Origin: an uncultured Lachnoclostridium sp.
Lineage (GTDB): Bacteria > Bacillota > Clostridia > Lachnospirales > Lachnospiraceae
Reading direction: 5' to 3'
Assembly: GCA_944381625.1 (NCBI GenBank)
Contig: CALWLW010000001.1
Location: 372,001-436,000, forward strand
Length of the DNA: 64,000 nt
Below, in pieces: positions 40,874 to 51,000 of the stretch. The position numbers and the translations under genes are program-made. Under the pieces are notes generated by a model, which saw only the letters and a program-made list of their open reading frames with translations, was not told where the DNA came from and did no database searches. Numbering within the stretch: the first letter of the stretch is position 1; each line of letters opens with the position of its first letter.

Positions 40874-42574
40874 TTAGTAATTTTCTACTGTAACGAACTT
40901 GAGCTCTCCAGGATCGTTCATCTGATAGCACAGCCGGTACCGGACGCCCTCCAGGTCATAGACCTCTTCATAGATCGCGTCGGCCAGGTTGATGCCGCTG
41001 ACCTGCAGGTAGTTCCTGTTCAGCGTCGTCACTTCGTAATTGATGCTGCTGAAAGCCGTGGGGTCGGTCAGCCGGATACGCTCAATCGCCACACATTCCT
41101 GCAGCGCCGCCGCCCCGTTCTCGGGCGTCATCTCATATCCTTCCAGAAAGCTCACATCCGTGCCTTCCCGGTAAGCCGTCACCCCTGTGATGTTGACGGC
41201 ACCTTTATCCAGGTCTTCTTCCCTCTGCCACTCATCTGCCGCCAGATAATAGTAAATATGGAATATATTATTAACCGGAAGCGCTTCCAGTTCATCCTCT
41301 TCCTCCGCCGTAACGCCCTCCATGGACTGACGCATCTCCTCCAGCTGATCCGCCACCGGGTCCGCCGCGGCCGTATCTTCCTCTTCCCCGCTGTCATCCA
41401 GACGGCTTGCTTCCGTCTCCGCCAGCGTATCGCCTTCTTCATCCGGCAGGAACCATCCTCCGCTGTTTCCCGAAGCATCCTCCCGGATCTTCAGTTCCAC
41501 CAGGCAGTCCGTCTTCAGGATCACCTGCGCGTTGGGAAAGAGGAAACTGGTTCCCCCATCGCTGAAGTAAACCACCGGCGATTCATGAAGCATCGCCTCC
41601 GCGTCCGCCAGCGTCAGACCCAGGAGGGCTTCATAGTGGATCTCATCCCTGGCAAAAGGCCCTTCGTAGAGCGTCCTGCCCGACGATGCGTACATAATCC
41701 CCTGCCCCTGGGCCTTTCCCATATAAAACTCGCCTTCATAACGCTTGATACCGCTGTTATAATAGCTGACGCCCGAACCGTGGTAGCGCCCGTTCTGGAA
41801 ACCGCCCTCATAGATCATGACGCCGTCCTCGTTGTACAGCACGCCTTCCCCGGAAAACGCGCCGTTCTCAAAATCCCCTTCATACTGAACGGTTCCGTCC
41901 GTATAGTACATGACTCCCGAACCGGAAAAATTGTTGTCGGAAAAGTCTCCGGTATACTGGGCCTTCCCGCCGGGATAATACAGTGTCCCCGTCCCTTCGA
42001 ACTTGTTGTTGGCAAAAGCGCCTTCATAGATCAGGGTACCGTCCTGGTTCCAGAGCGTACCGTTGCCGGTACACACTCCCGCCGAGATATCCCCGGTATA
42101 TACGACCTCCCCATTGGCGGCGCGGATATTGGCTTTCCCGCTGTACTCGCCCAGGCTCATATCGTCATAGTCATAATAGACAGATGTGATCAGGTTTTCT
42201 GATACGGTGGTGTCCTCAATATCCGGCGCAAACCATCCAAAATAAAGGAACACCGCGGCGCAGGCAGCCAGGATCACCACAAAAACCAGCGCTTTGGAGA
42301 TCCAGAACCGGCCGACGGTATAGTAATCCTCCGGCGACTTGGCCTCCGCGTTCATGATGCTGCGCACTTTCCTGGTGATCGGCGCGATCAGCTTCGCCGT
42401 GATCAGGTTCACATTGAACATCTGGCCCACGCGCCGGGTCAGCCTGCGGAACGGGCTGGTAACCGCTGTCTTCAGCCTTATGAATGTCTTGCCTACCAGG
42501 TTGAAAGCAAAGGAACCCTGCATGCCTCTGGTAATACTGCGTATAATACTTTTCAAAAACCCCAAAGGATTCAT
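40874..42574 (-). CDS. Membrane-anchored MORN-repeat protein
   Basis: This 566-aa protein has a basic N-terminal region of about 90 residues (RLKTAVTSPFRRLTRRVGQM), one membrane helix near residues 92-114 (ISKALVFVVILAACAAVFLY), and about seven MORN repeats near residues 135-325 (units such as YEGAFANNKFEGTGTLYYPG). An acidic linker (about 380-425) leads to a C-terminal domain of unknown kind. The positive N-terminal end suggests that it stays inside and that the MORN repeats face outward. MORN repeats bind lipids or proteins. The gene lies between the cap gene and the sensor gene; a docking platform for the CIS is a reasonable but unproven role. Confidence 0.82.
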   Translation of the reverse strand: MNPLGFLKSIIRSITRGMQGSFAFNLVGKTFIRLKTAVTSPFRRLTRRVGQMFNVNLITAKLIAPITRKVRSIMNAEAKSPEDYYTVGRFWISKALVFVVILAACAAVFLYFGWFAPDIEDTTVSENLITSVYYDYDDMSLGEYSGKANIRAANGEVVYTGDISAGVCTGNGTLWNQDGTLIYEGAFANNKFEGTGTLYYPGGKAQYTGDFSDNNFSGSGVMYYTDGTVQYEGDFENGAFSGEGVLYNEDGVMIYEGGFQNGRYHGSGVSYYNSGIKRYEGEFYMGKAQGQGIMYASSGRTLYEGPFARDEIHYEALLGLTLADAEAMLHESPVVYFSDGGTSFLFPNAQVILKTDCLVELKIREDASGNSGGWFLPDEEGDTLAETEASRLDDSGEEEDTAAADPVADQLEEMRQSMEGVTAEEEDELEALPVNNIFHIYYYLAADEWQREEDLDKGAVNITGVTAYREGTDVSFLEGYEMTPENGAAALQECVAIERIRLTDPTAFSSINYEVTTLNRNYLQVSGINLADAIYEEVYDLEGVRYRLCYQMNDPGELKFVTVENY

Positions 42575-42599
42575 GGTCCTGATTCCTCCAACTGGTTAC

Positions 42600-45272
42600 T
42601 TATTTTGTCTTCTGAAGCTCCTCACAGCGGAATATGTAATACCTGGCGGCCATATCCCGGGGATTTTCCCTGAGAATCATGGCGTACATGTTCTTTGCCT
42701 CGTAATAATAGCCCTTTTCATAGAGATCCATGGCCTTGTCAAACACATGCTGCGTCTGCTTCATCACGCGGATCTGATCCGCGCTCCTGTCATCATAAAT
42801 ATCGTACAGTCCCAGATCCATATCCTCCGTCTTCAGGCACCCGATGTAGCGGTGGGCGTAAGAGCCGATGCCGGCCGCGTTCCTGTAGGCTGCCGCCGTC
42901 ATCAGGAAGCGGCTCCCCATCTCTTTTAAGAACGGGCCATGGGACAGCAGTTTTTCAAATTCAGGAGCCAGCACCACCGGTATGTAGCGGTCGTCGTCCC
43001 CGCAGATGCCGAAATAGACGTCCGTCTGATCCAGCACAAACACCACATGGAGCTGCTCTCTTTCCTCATACAGCTTGTTGTCGGCGTCGATCCTGGCCAG
43101 GATGGTCAGAGCCGTCACAATGGCCGATTCCACGCCGTTCTGGCAGATCAGCATCATACTCTGCAGGTTCGCGTCGTCCACGATGGAAATGATGCCTCCC
43201 TGCTGTCCGAACCGGTTGACCGTATTGAAGAACCGGTTCACCAGCCGTTCGTTGCGTTCCATGTCCAGAGCGTCCTCCAGGTACACCCGCACATTCAGCA
43301 CCGGGAAATCTCCCCTCACATTGCTCCCCAGCGTCAGGCTTCCCAGATTGTTCTGCCCCAGACGGCTGATGATGCTGGGCGGCACGAAACGGTAATAGGT
43401 CTCGCTCATGCGCTGCAGATTCAGGATCTGCACGTCGATGTCGTCCGCCATCTTGTTGAACACCTGGGCGATGCCGGTCAGCTCATCCTCCGAAGCCATA
43501 TGGATGCGGATGCTGCGGTCCCCGTCGGCAAAAAGCTGCATGTTCCGCTTGATTTCCCCGATGGGCGCCAGGATGTTGTAGAACAGCACCAGCAGGGCTA
43601 CCATGACGATGACCAGGAACGCCGCGCAGACGATGACGAAATCCTTGACAAAAGTACCTGTATAGCTGGCGATATTCGCCGTGTACACGCCGCTCTCCAG
43701 AAGGTAGACCGTGTCTCCCGACAGGCCGCCCACCGGCGTGATGCACACCATGCGCTCTCCCAGCTGGTCCCGGATCGTCCCTGTGACCGCCTCGCCGGTC
43801 AGCGCCGCCCGGCGGTACAGATCTTCGATTCCTGCATTCATCAGAATATCAAATGGATAGAAGCAGGGGCTGTGGGCGTCCACGCCGATGTACAGATCCC
43901 CGTTCTCATAGTAGACCACCCGGCTGTAAAGGTCGCGGGTCGCAAGCTGCTGGCTTAAATAGCTGTACGCCTCGCCGGAATAATCGTAAGGATACTCGAT
44001 CTCGTTGAAGGATTCCTGGCCGAACAGCGCCGACAGCATGTTTCCCTCGTCCACCACCTGCTTGACAAAGTTATCCTCGATGGCTCCTTTATAGTATTGG
44101 AAGGAAATCCATCCAAACAGCGCCATGGTAAGCGCCAGCAGCGGGATCGTGGCGCTGACCAGCCGCTCCATGATGGTGTGCCCGCCGCGGATACTGAACA
44201 TGAAGAGGGCCAGAAGTCCCACCAGCAGTTCTCCTGCCGCCGCGGTCACGATCCAGTTCCTCAGGAATTCCCCCGCCACGGTCAGTCCGCCGTACTTGAC
44301 GGTACGAATGGCATGAACCGAGCCTTCCTGGGAGACCAGGAGCAGGAAGCCGCCGTCCGACGGATCCTTGATCAGCGCCGTAAACGTGTTCAGGTTGGAC
44401 ATGGACATGGATACCACATCCCTGGGCGTATAGAGGCTGGAGCCTGCAAAGGGGCTGCTGCCGCTCAGCACCGTCTCTTCCTCCCCGTTTTCCAGATTCA
44501 GCCGGATCACATTGCCCGTCTCGTGCTCTTCCAAATAGATGTAACCGCTCTCCGCGTAGGCGATCCAGGTGGGATACATCAGCGTCTCCAGCGTCCTGGC
44601 CGGATAGACCTCCTGGACGCTTTCCTCATCCGCCCGATAGATCTTACCGGAGTCGGAGATGTAGACCAGATCCGTGCTGTTGGCCATCGCCTTATAGACG
44701 CCCTCTCCTGTTTCCAGCGGATAGGTTCTGGTATTCTTCAGGTTCAGGGTATTCTCCAGCACCGCGCCGAACTCATAGCTTTCCCGGACCGCCGCCGTCC
44801 CGTACTCGTCGGAGGCGATCAGCGTGATGGTGTCGCCGGAAGCGTTGAGCCAGCCGTATTCGTATCCATCCTCACAGGTCAGTTCAAAGATCTTCTCCGT
44901 CTTTCCCCAGAGCCCGCCAAAATCGATCACCATCAGTTCCTGTCCCTGAAGATCCCCGTCGTACCGGTCCACCCGGTTCCTCAGCACATAGACGTAAGAA
45001 CCTCCGGAGGCCATACCCACCATATTGTACATGGAGTCCTTCGTCTCCGCGGAAAACCGGACCGTTTTGCCCGCTTTCCCGCCCGGTCCCACACTGGCGA
45101 CCACAATCTGGCCGCTGTCGTACCAGCTTACGATACTGTTTCCATTATCTGCCGCACAAAAGGCCAGAAGAGAATCCAGAGACGCCGTGCTGTCCTGTAT
45201 GCTCCGGTATCCTGCCGCGATCCCGGCTGTCACCAGCACCGCCAGCATCAATCTTTTCAATACCCTGCTCAT
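42600..45272 (-). CDS. Four-helix membrane sensor with HAMP, degenerate cyclase-like domain and TPR
   Basis: From ATG 45272 the protein is 890 aa. It has an N-terminal helix (LKRLMLAVLVTAGIAAGY), an extracytoplasmic propeller-like part to about residue 330, two helices near 335-390, a second external part (about 395-545), a helix (FVIVCAAFLVIVMVALLVLF), and a HAMP domain (ILAPIGEIKRNMQLFADGDR). The next part opens like a class III adenylate cyclase (YRFVPPSIISRLGQNNLGSL then TLGSNVRGDFPVLNVRVYLE), but the LFxDIrGFT metal-binding motif is missing. A TPR-like tail ends it (GYYYEAKNMYAMILRENPRD). It is probably a signalling pseudoenzyme that links an external signal to the CIS. Confidence 0.8.
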   Translation of the reverse strand: MSRVLKRLMLAVLVTAGIAAGYRSIQDSTASLDSLLAFCAADNGNSIVSWYDSGQIVVASVGPGGKAGKTVRFSAETKDSMYNMVGMASGGSYVYVLRNRVDRYDGDLQGQELMVIDFGGLWGKTEKIFELTCEDGYEYGWLNASGDTITLIASDEYGTAAVRESYEFGAVLENTLNLKNTRTYPLETGEGVYKAMANSTDLVYISDSGKIYRADEESVQEVYPARTLETLMYPTWIAYAESGYIYLEEHETGNVIRLNLENGEEETVLSGSSPFAGSSLYTPRDVVSMSMSNLNTFTALIKDPSDGGFLLLVSQEGSVHAIRTVKYGGLTVAGEFLRNWIVTAAAGELLVGLLALFMFSIRGGHTIMERLVSATIPLLALTMALFGWISFQYYKGAIEDNFVKQVVDEGNMLSALFGQESFNEIEYPYDYSGEAYSYLSQQLATRDLYSRVVYYENGDLYIGVDAHSPCFYPFDILMNAGIEDLYRRAALTGEAVTGTIRDQLGERMVCITPVGGLSGDTVYLLESGVYTANIASYTGTFVKDFVIVCAAFLVIVMVALLVLFYNILAPIGEIKRNMQLFADGDRSIRIHMASEDELTGIAQVFNKMADDIDVQILNLQRMSETYYRFVPPSIISRLGQNNLGSLTLGSNVRGDFPVLNVRVYLEDALDMERNERLVNRFFNTVNRFGQQGGIISIVDDANLQSMMLICQNGVESAIVTALTILARIDADNKLYEEREQLHVVFVLDQTDVYFGICGDDDRYIPVVLAPEFEKLLSHGPFLKEMGSRFLMTAAAYRNAAGIGSYAHRYIGCLKTEDMDLGLYDIYDDRSADQIRVMKQTQHVFDKAMDLYEKGYYYEAKNMYAMILRENPRDMAARYYIFRCEELQKTK

Positions 45273-45298
45273 CAATCCGTACCCTCGTTTCTCTTGGA

Positions 45299-46189
45299 TT
45301 ATTCTTCATTGCCCAGATAGACATTGCCGATATATTCAATGCCGTAATAGCTTACATTGCTCTCGTACGCCCTGCGGGCCCTCATGCGGGTATAGATCTG
45401 CACACCCGCGTACACAACCGTCACCGTCACCAGCACGGTCAGGAAGGCCGACATGGAATTCCGGAACAGGAACCCCTTCGCCCGCCGGAAGCGGCTGCCG
45501 ATCCACCAGAGGATCCCCCTGCGCTCCACCGGTTTGTCTGACATGGCGCGGAGAGTGGAGATCATGTGCCCGATGGAGGAAAATCCGGTGGTCCGCATCT
45601 TCAGCCAGAACAGGCGCAGGTCGTCGGGATAATTTTCCGGCGAATCATATCTGCCTTTATAGTTCAGCTCCAGAATGCCGAAGACTGTCTCCGCCACCTT
45701 CTTGAGATAGACGTCCTCGCCCACCCCTTCCTGCATGCAGGACAGGTCCAGAAAATAGTTGAACTGGATATCCCCGTCTCTGGTCACATTGATATTCCTG
45801 CCGTCCAGCAGAAGACATCCCAGGTCCGGCCCCGCCCCGCACTCCGCGCAGGCAGCCGCCAGGTTCAGCGCCGCCCGCCTGCAGTCGGAAAACTCCGCCA
45901 GATACACGCCGCCCAGCAGGGACAGCAGATTCTCATGACAGTACCGGAAGACCAGGTTCAGGCGGCTCTCATAGACGAAAGACCCGATAAAATCCTGATT
46001 GGAGAAAAACATCCGGTCAGTATTCAGTTTTTCTGCCATGATCTTGCGCCGTCCGGTATCCCGGATGGAGATCATGGTGTAAAATACGCCGGTGTCCTTC
46101 AGCAGATCCGAGCAGACGTAAATATCGTTGACGTCGTTTTCCAGGACCGTCCGGACAATCTCCAGCTCCATATTCAATGCAGGAAACAT
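45299..46189 (-). CDS. Kinase-like membrane protein of unknown function
   Basis: This 296-aa protein ends with one membrane helix near residues 243-262 (MSAFLTVLVTVTVVYAGVQI) and a short tail. The cytoplasmic part has a pattern recalling a protein kinase fold: a beta-rich start, helices, then LGCLLLDGRNINVTRDGDIQ and FNYFLDLS, in the place of the catalytic and DFG loops, and VYLKKVAETVFGILE after it. The HRD and DFG residues are absent, so if related it is a pseudokinase. Similarity is weak and only by eye. Position between the sensor and the 597-aa gene suggests a membrane signalling partner. ATG 46189 follows GGAGG. Confidence 0.65.
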   Translation of the reverse strand: MFPALNMELEIVRTVLENDVNDIYVCSDLLKDTGVFYTMISIRDTGRRKIMAEKLNTDRMFFSNQDFIGSFVYESRLNLVFRYCHENLLSLLGGVYLAEFSDCRRAALNLAAACAECGAGPDLGCLLLDGRNINVTRDGDIQFNYFLDLSCMQEGVGEDVYLKKVAETVFGILELNYKGRYDSPENYPDDLRLFWLKMRTTGFSSIGHMISTLRAMSDKPVERRGILWWIGSRFRRAKGFLFRNSMSAFLTVLVTVTVVYAGVQIYTRMRARRAYESNVSYYGIEYIGNVYLGNEE

Positions 46190-46238
46190 GGTTTCCTCCT
46201 GTATCTCTATTTTCTGTCAGTTTCCACTCAGGTTCAGG

Positions 46239-48032
46239 CTATTCTTCTGTTTTCTTCTGGGACACAATCACAAACGCATGGGTGAAAATCTTCGGATCGC
46301 CCAGCACTTCCGCCCTGATCTCGTAGACGCCTTCCTGGGCGGGCGCTGTATAGAGGCCCGTATTGTCGATCTTGCCGCCTTCCGGATCCAGCAGTGTGAA
46401 GGTGAGCGCCTGCTCCGGCATGTTGATGAAAACCGGGGCGATATGTACGCTGCCCTTGGGCGGAAGCACGATGGTATCCGGCTGGATCATGATGCATCCC
46501 TTCTGCTCCCCGCGGTCGTAAACCCGCTGCTCCAGATCCTCCGGCTTGAATGCGTACCAGCGGATGCGCAGGCCGATCCGCCCCATCTTCACTCTGGGAC
46601 GCACACCCACGATAAAAGTGCCTCTGGCGGGCAGGATCTTCACCGCCTGGTCCACCTGGAAAATCTTTTCATCCGTCACCGTGGCGTCCGACTCAAAGAT
46701 GCTGCCGTCGCCCAGGATGATGGATTCCCGGTCTCCAGACGCCTCCGTGTCCCTGCTGATATATTCGATGCCGATGTCCACATATACCGGGCCGTTCCCC
46801 AGCCCGTGCATGATCTCCTCCGAAAAATATACCTTGCCCACTTCTCCGCCGGTTCCCAGGGACATCTCGAAGACGCCGCTGGAATTGGCCCGGCGGCCTG
46901 CCGGCCCGGACGCGCTGCCGGCCTCCGTCGATCCCTGGATGCGCGCCGGCTGGACCGCGCCCGCCTGGTTCTCCGGGATCAGGTATTCCTCCAGTTTTTC
47001 CAGGATCATCAGCTGCACGCTGTTGTATACATACTGATCGAAGGGGCAGCGCTCCACCTGGTCGATGATGGAATGATGCTCGGAGCGGATCAGACGGATC
47101 CTGGCAATCCACAGCTTCTCATCATATTTCTGGTCCAGATCCACGTCCAGATTGCCCCGGTAGCTGTTCTCCTGCACATAATCCAGCGCGGTGCCGTACA
47201 CCGGAGCCACCGTCATGGTCACCTCCGGCGCCCCTTCTTTCACTCCCGATTTCTGTACGGTGATCTCCCCGAAGCGCACATTCAGTTCTCCGTTGCCGAA
47301 CACATATTCCTCCGGACGGAACGTCTGCTCCAGCATCAGGACCTCCCCGTACTCCTGGCTCACGTTGTCCGCGCGGATCTCCAGTTCTGCCGGCTCCATA
47401 CCGTCCACCGTTACCCTGCACGTGAACGTACCCACAAAGGGCATCCGGCTGGTCTTGACGATCCTGGTGCGGCCCTTCACCGCCATGCCGGGCACCGTAA
47501 ACGCCGGCAGGTACTGGGTGACGCACCAGTCGTCGTCCTCATACAGCACCTTCTGGGTGATAAACGCATCCTCCCTCCTGCTCTCACGCACACAGTCCCT
47601 GCTGTCCATGAGGAAAAGCTCATAGCCTTCTTTCAGATGGTTGTACTGGTGCTCTGCAGCGTCCGCGTCTTTTTTCATCACCGCGTACACGGGCTCCGTC
47701 TTCTCCTCCGCGTAGGCGATGCCCAGACACGCCGAGCTGGTCTTCAGATCTCTGTAGCCGCGGACCGTGGACAGCTTCACCACCTGGGTATTCTGCACCA
47801 CGATCTCCCGCCCGCTGGCGTCCAGCGCCATGCCGGACTGGATCACGATGGAAGATTCGTCCACAGGCACCACGTCCAGGCCGTACACGACCCCGGACCC
47901 GTGCAGGACCCGGTTGACCAGTCTCCGCTTGTTGTTCATATAGTTCTGCTCATCCTCGAAATCCCTCGATGTGAGCAGCTTTCCGTAGAAATAGTTGTTG
48001 CGTTCAAACGAATAATATCTCCGGTTATTCAT
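46239..48032 (-). CDS. Conserved CIS/tail-associated protein (FYGKLLT-RDF-EQ type)
   Basis: This 597-aa protein begins RYYSFERNNYFYGKLLTSRD and continues EDEQNYMNNKRRLVNRVLHG then SGVVYGLDVV, a pattern I recognise from proteins near contractile tail and eCIS genes whose role is not established. The N-terminal third is beta-rich, with ALDASGREIVV; the middle (LKEGYELFLMDSRDCVRESR, RMPFVGTF) and C terminus end in an Ig-like domain (GSVHIAPVFINMPEQALTFT, KIDNTGLYTAPAQEGVYEIR). No signal peptide is seen. A fibre, baseplate decoration or adaptor is possible. It overlaps the upstream giant gene by 8 bases, so expression is coupled. Confidence 0.72.
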   Translation of the reverse strand: MNNRRYYSFERNNYFYGKLLTSRDFEDEQNYMNNKRRLVNRVLHGSGVVYGLDVVPVDESSIVIQSGMALDASGREIVVQNTQVVKLSTVRGYRDLKTSSACLGIAYAEEKTEPVYAVMKKDADAAEHQYNHLKEGYELFLMDSRDCVRESRREDAFITQKVLYEDDDWCVTQYLPAFTVPGMAVKGRTRIVKTSRMPFVGTFTCRVTVDGMEPAELEIRADNVSQEYGEVLMLEQTFRPEEYVFGNGELNVRFGEITVQKSGVKEGAPEVTMTVAPVYGTALDYVQENSYRGNLDVDLDQKYDEKLWIARIRLIRSEHHSIIDQVERCPFDQYVYNSVQLMILEKLEEYLIPENQAGAVQPARIQGSTEAGSASGPAGRRANSSGVFEMSLGTGGEVGKVYFSEEIMHGLGNGPVYVDIGIEYISRDTEASGDRESIILGDGSIFESDATVTDEKIFQVDQAVKILPARGTFIVGVRPRVKMGRIGLRIRWYAFKPEDLEQRVYDRGEQKGCIMIQPDTIVLPPKGSVHIAPVFINMPEQALTFTLLDPEGGKIDNTGLYTAPAQEGVYEIRAEVLGDPKIFTHAFVIVSQKKTEE

Positions 48033-51000
48033 CCTGCCCTCTGCCCTCTCTCTTCATTTTTTTCGACCGGTATAAGAGGAATATCCCCGCTCCGGCCAGC
48101 GCCACGGCCGCCGTATAGGTCACCGCCGTCCATGGAAACTGTCTCTGTCCTTCCTGGAATTCCACCGGCGCGGCAATGGAATATACGCTCAGATGATCCG
48201 TCATCACATAGGCCACGCCGCCGGACCGCCTGGTTGCGAACAGCTCCACCGACCCGTCCTCCTGCACGTGGACCACACGGATCAGGGAATTCTCATACTC
48301 CACCGGAATCGGCAGCCCGATCTCGATCTCCCCGGACGGCTGTACCTCTTCTCCGTCCTCCAGAAGCTTCACATCATAGCTGGCCACGATGCCATAATTG
48401 TCGCTGAGCGTCTGCCGGACCATATTCTCGGTGGTCTCGGTCACCTGGGTGCGCTCCACCTGGAGCTGCGCGTTCTCTGAAAGGCTTCCTTCCCCGGCGG
48501 ATACCACCACCCCGTAGACGGCATTGCGCAGCACCATATCCGTAAAACTGGGACCGGACTGGGTATCCGCAAAGCTCCGCCGGCTCTGGAGTCGTCCGCC
48601 GGACCCGGTGACCATCTGCGTCTCCTCCGTATCTTCCACCTTCGGCGCTTCCGGTTCCCTGACCGTATACCCCACGTTCAGCACCCGGCTGTCCCGCATC
48701 TTATCCTTCACCGCGATCACCTTGAAATTCGTCGCCTTATTCACCGTGACCGGTCCCGTGTAGACCTGCAGGCTCTGGATATCGTCCGTATCCGGCTCCA
48801 CGCCGTCGGTGCGGTAATAGATCGTCGCCCCTTCCGTGGCGCTGGCGAAGGTCACCGTCGTGCCCATCTCCAGCTCGCCGCTGGCGTAACTGGCTGTGGG
48901 CGCCTCCACCTGATCCGCGAATCCATAGGAGAAGGAGCTGATGCTGCTCTGCTCATAATCCTCCGCCACCGCTATGGCTTTGATCTGCACCGAAGTGTCG
49001 ATCACAATCGGATCCTTATACAGCGTGCTGGCTGTGGAAGGATCGGCGCCGTCAGTGGTATAATAGATCCTTCCCGTCTCCGCGGTCAGAACCACCTGCC
49101 CTTCTTCCGTGAATACCGCCCCGTCCGGCACCGACGCGGAAGGCGCGGCAAGACGGTCCATGATCGTATAGGTGAACGTGGCTGAAGATATGGATCGCTC
49201 CGTCCCTTCCGCCACGGCAATGGCCATGACGATCACATTCTGGCCGGGATCGCCGTTTATGACGACGGCGCTGCCGGAAGCGCTGTTCTGGGTCGGGGTG
49301 GTTCCGTCGGTGGTATAGTAGATCACCGCGTCGGACACGTCCGTGTTCAGCTGAACCACATCACCGTTTTTCACTGTGCTGCCGCTCTCTGTATCGGCGT
49401 AAATACCGCCGTCATAGGAACTGATGCTGTAGCTGTAGTAGCCTGTCTCGCTGTCGCTGTAGCCGTTTCTGGCCGCGTAAGTCCTGATTACAAACACGTC
49501 TCCCGCCTTGCCGGTGACGCTGACCCGGTCGCCCACCAGAACTTTGGAATTATCGGAAGCCTTGGGGTCGCTCCCGTCCGTCGTATAATAGATGGTCGCG
49601 CCGCTGTCCGCTTCCAGGCTGATCACCGTACCCGAAGCCACCACAGACCCGGACGCGATCGACGGCTCCGGCGCGGAAAGTTTTTCCGAAACATCATAAG
49701 TAAAGGTGACCACCGCGCTCTCCATCCGGTCCTTGACCGCGAACGCCTTGATGGTCGTCTTCCTGGTGATGATAAACGGGCTGGAAGCGTCGTATACGCT
49801 GCTGTCCTCCGTGGGATCCTCCGGCGTATCGTTTCCGTAGGCGATCTCATAGTAGATGACCGCCCCGTCCGTCGCCGTCCGCAGCGTCACCTGGGTGTCC
49901 TCCGTCACCGAACCCGCCGACGGGGACGCGTAGGGCGCGGACACTGCCGACGGATACTGGAAGATCAGCCGGGAGATCTCGCTGAGCGCCAGCCCTTCCC
50001 GGTATGCCACCGCCGTCACAGTGAACAGGGAGGTATCCCCGATCTCCGGCACAGTGATGCCCTGAGAAGCGTTGTATTCATACGTGCTGGCATTGCCCGG
50101 CTCCAGCGTATCCTGGTCAAAGACCGGCTCCGTGCCGTCCAGCGTGTAAAAAATCACCGCGCCTTCCGTGGAGCTGTACAGATGGATCCTGGAACCTTCC
50201 TGCACCTCCGTCCGCTGGTCCGTACTGGTGGCCGGCACCGAAGTGACGGCTCCCACCGAACTCTGGGAATCCACCTGGTAAGTGAAGCGCACCAGAGGAC
50301 TGTCCTGCATGACACGGCTGAGCGTCCCGTTATATTCCTGGAAGCGGGCCGCCTGGACCGTGATGGTTGCGCTGCTTCCGTATTCCGCAAAATCTTCCCC
50401 TATCACAATGGGGCTGTCTGTAAATTCATATGTATTTTCCCCCAGCATCAGCTCCGCGCCGCGGATATTGAAGACGGGGGCGCTGCCGTTTACGGTATAG
50501 AAGATCCTGCTGCCGGAGGTTCCACAGAACAGATTGATCTGGTCGCCCATGGAGACCGTAGACCCGCCTGCGGGCGTCGCCGTGGGCGCTTCCACCTGAT
50601 CCCTCAGCGTCAGGGAATAGCTGAACCGGTCAGGGGTACTGATCAAGCAGCCGTTCTCCAGCGCCTGAGCGTTCACGGTCAGGTAATTGTTCTCATAGAT
50701 GCTTTCATCCACCTGGATCCGCTCTTCGTACAGCTGTGTATCCGCGCCGCACTCATACCACAGGTTGTTCACCTTCACATATCTTACGCCGTCCAGCACT
50801 GCGCTGCCCAGACTGCCCGCGTACTGGGAATCCAGCCCCAGCTCCTGCCGCTTCTCGTAGGGCACTTTGGCAAAGGAAGGGTTGCCCGCGTTCAGCGTGT
50901 AGAAGATCAGCACGTCTCCCGTCTGTTCCTCCACATTCAGTTCGATCAGTTCGATCTCATCATTGTAATCTATACCGTCGCTGACAATCTCTCCGCCCGC

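Noticed and set aside
42600..45272. Functional adenylate or diguanylate cyclase
   Set aside because: No GGDEF motif is present, and the metal-binding aspartates of class III cyclases are not in place.
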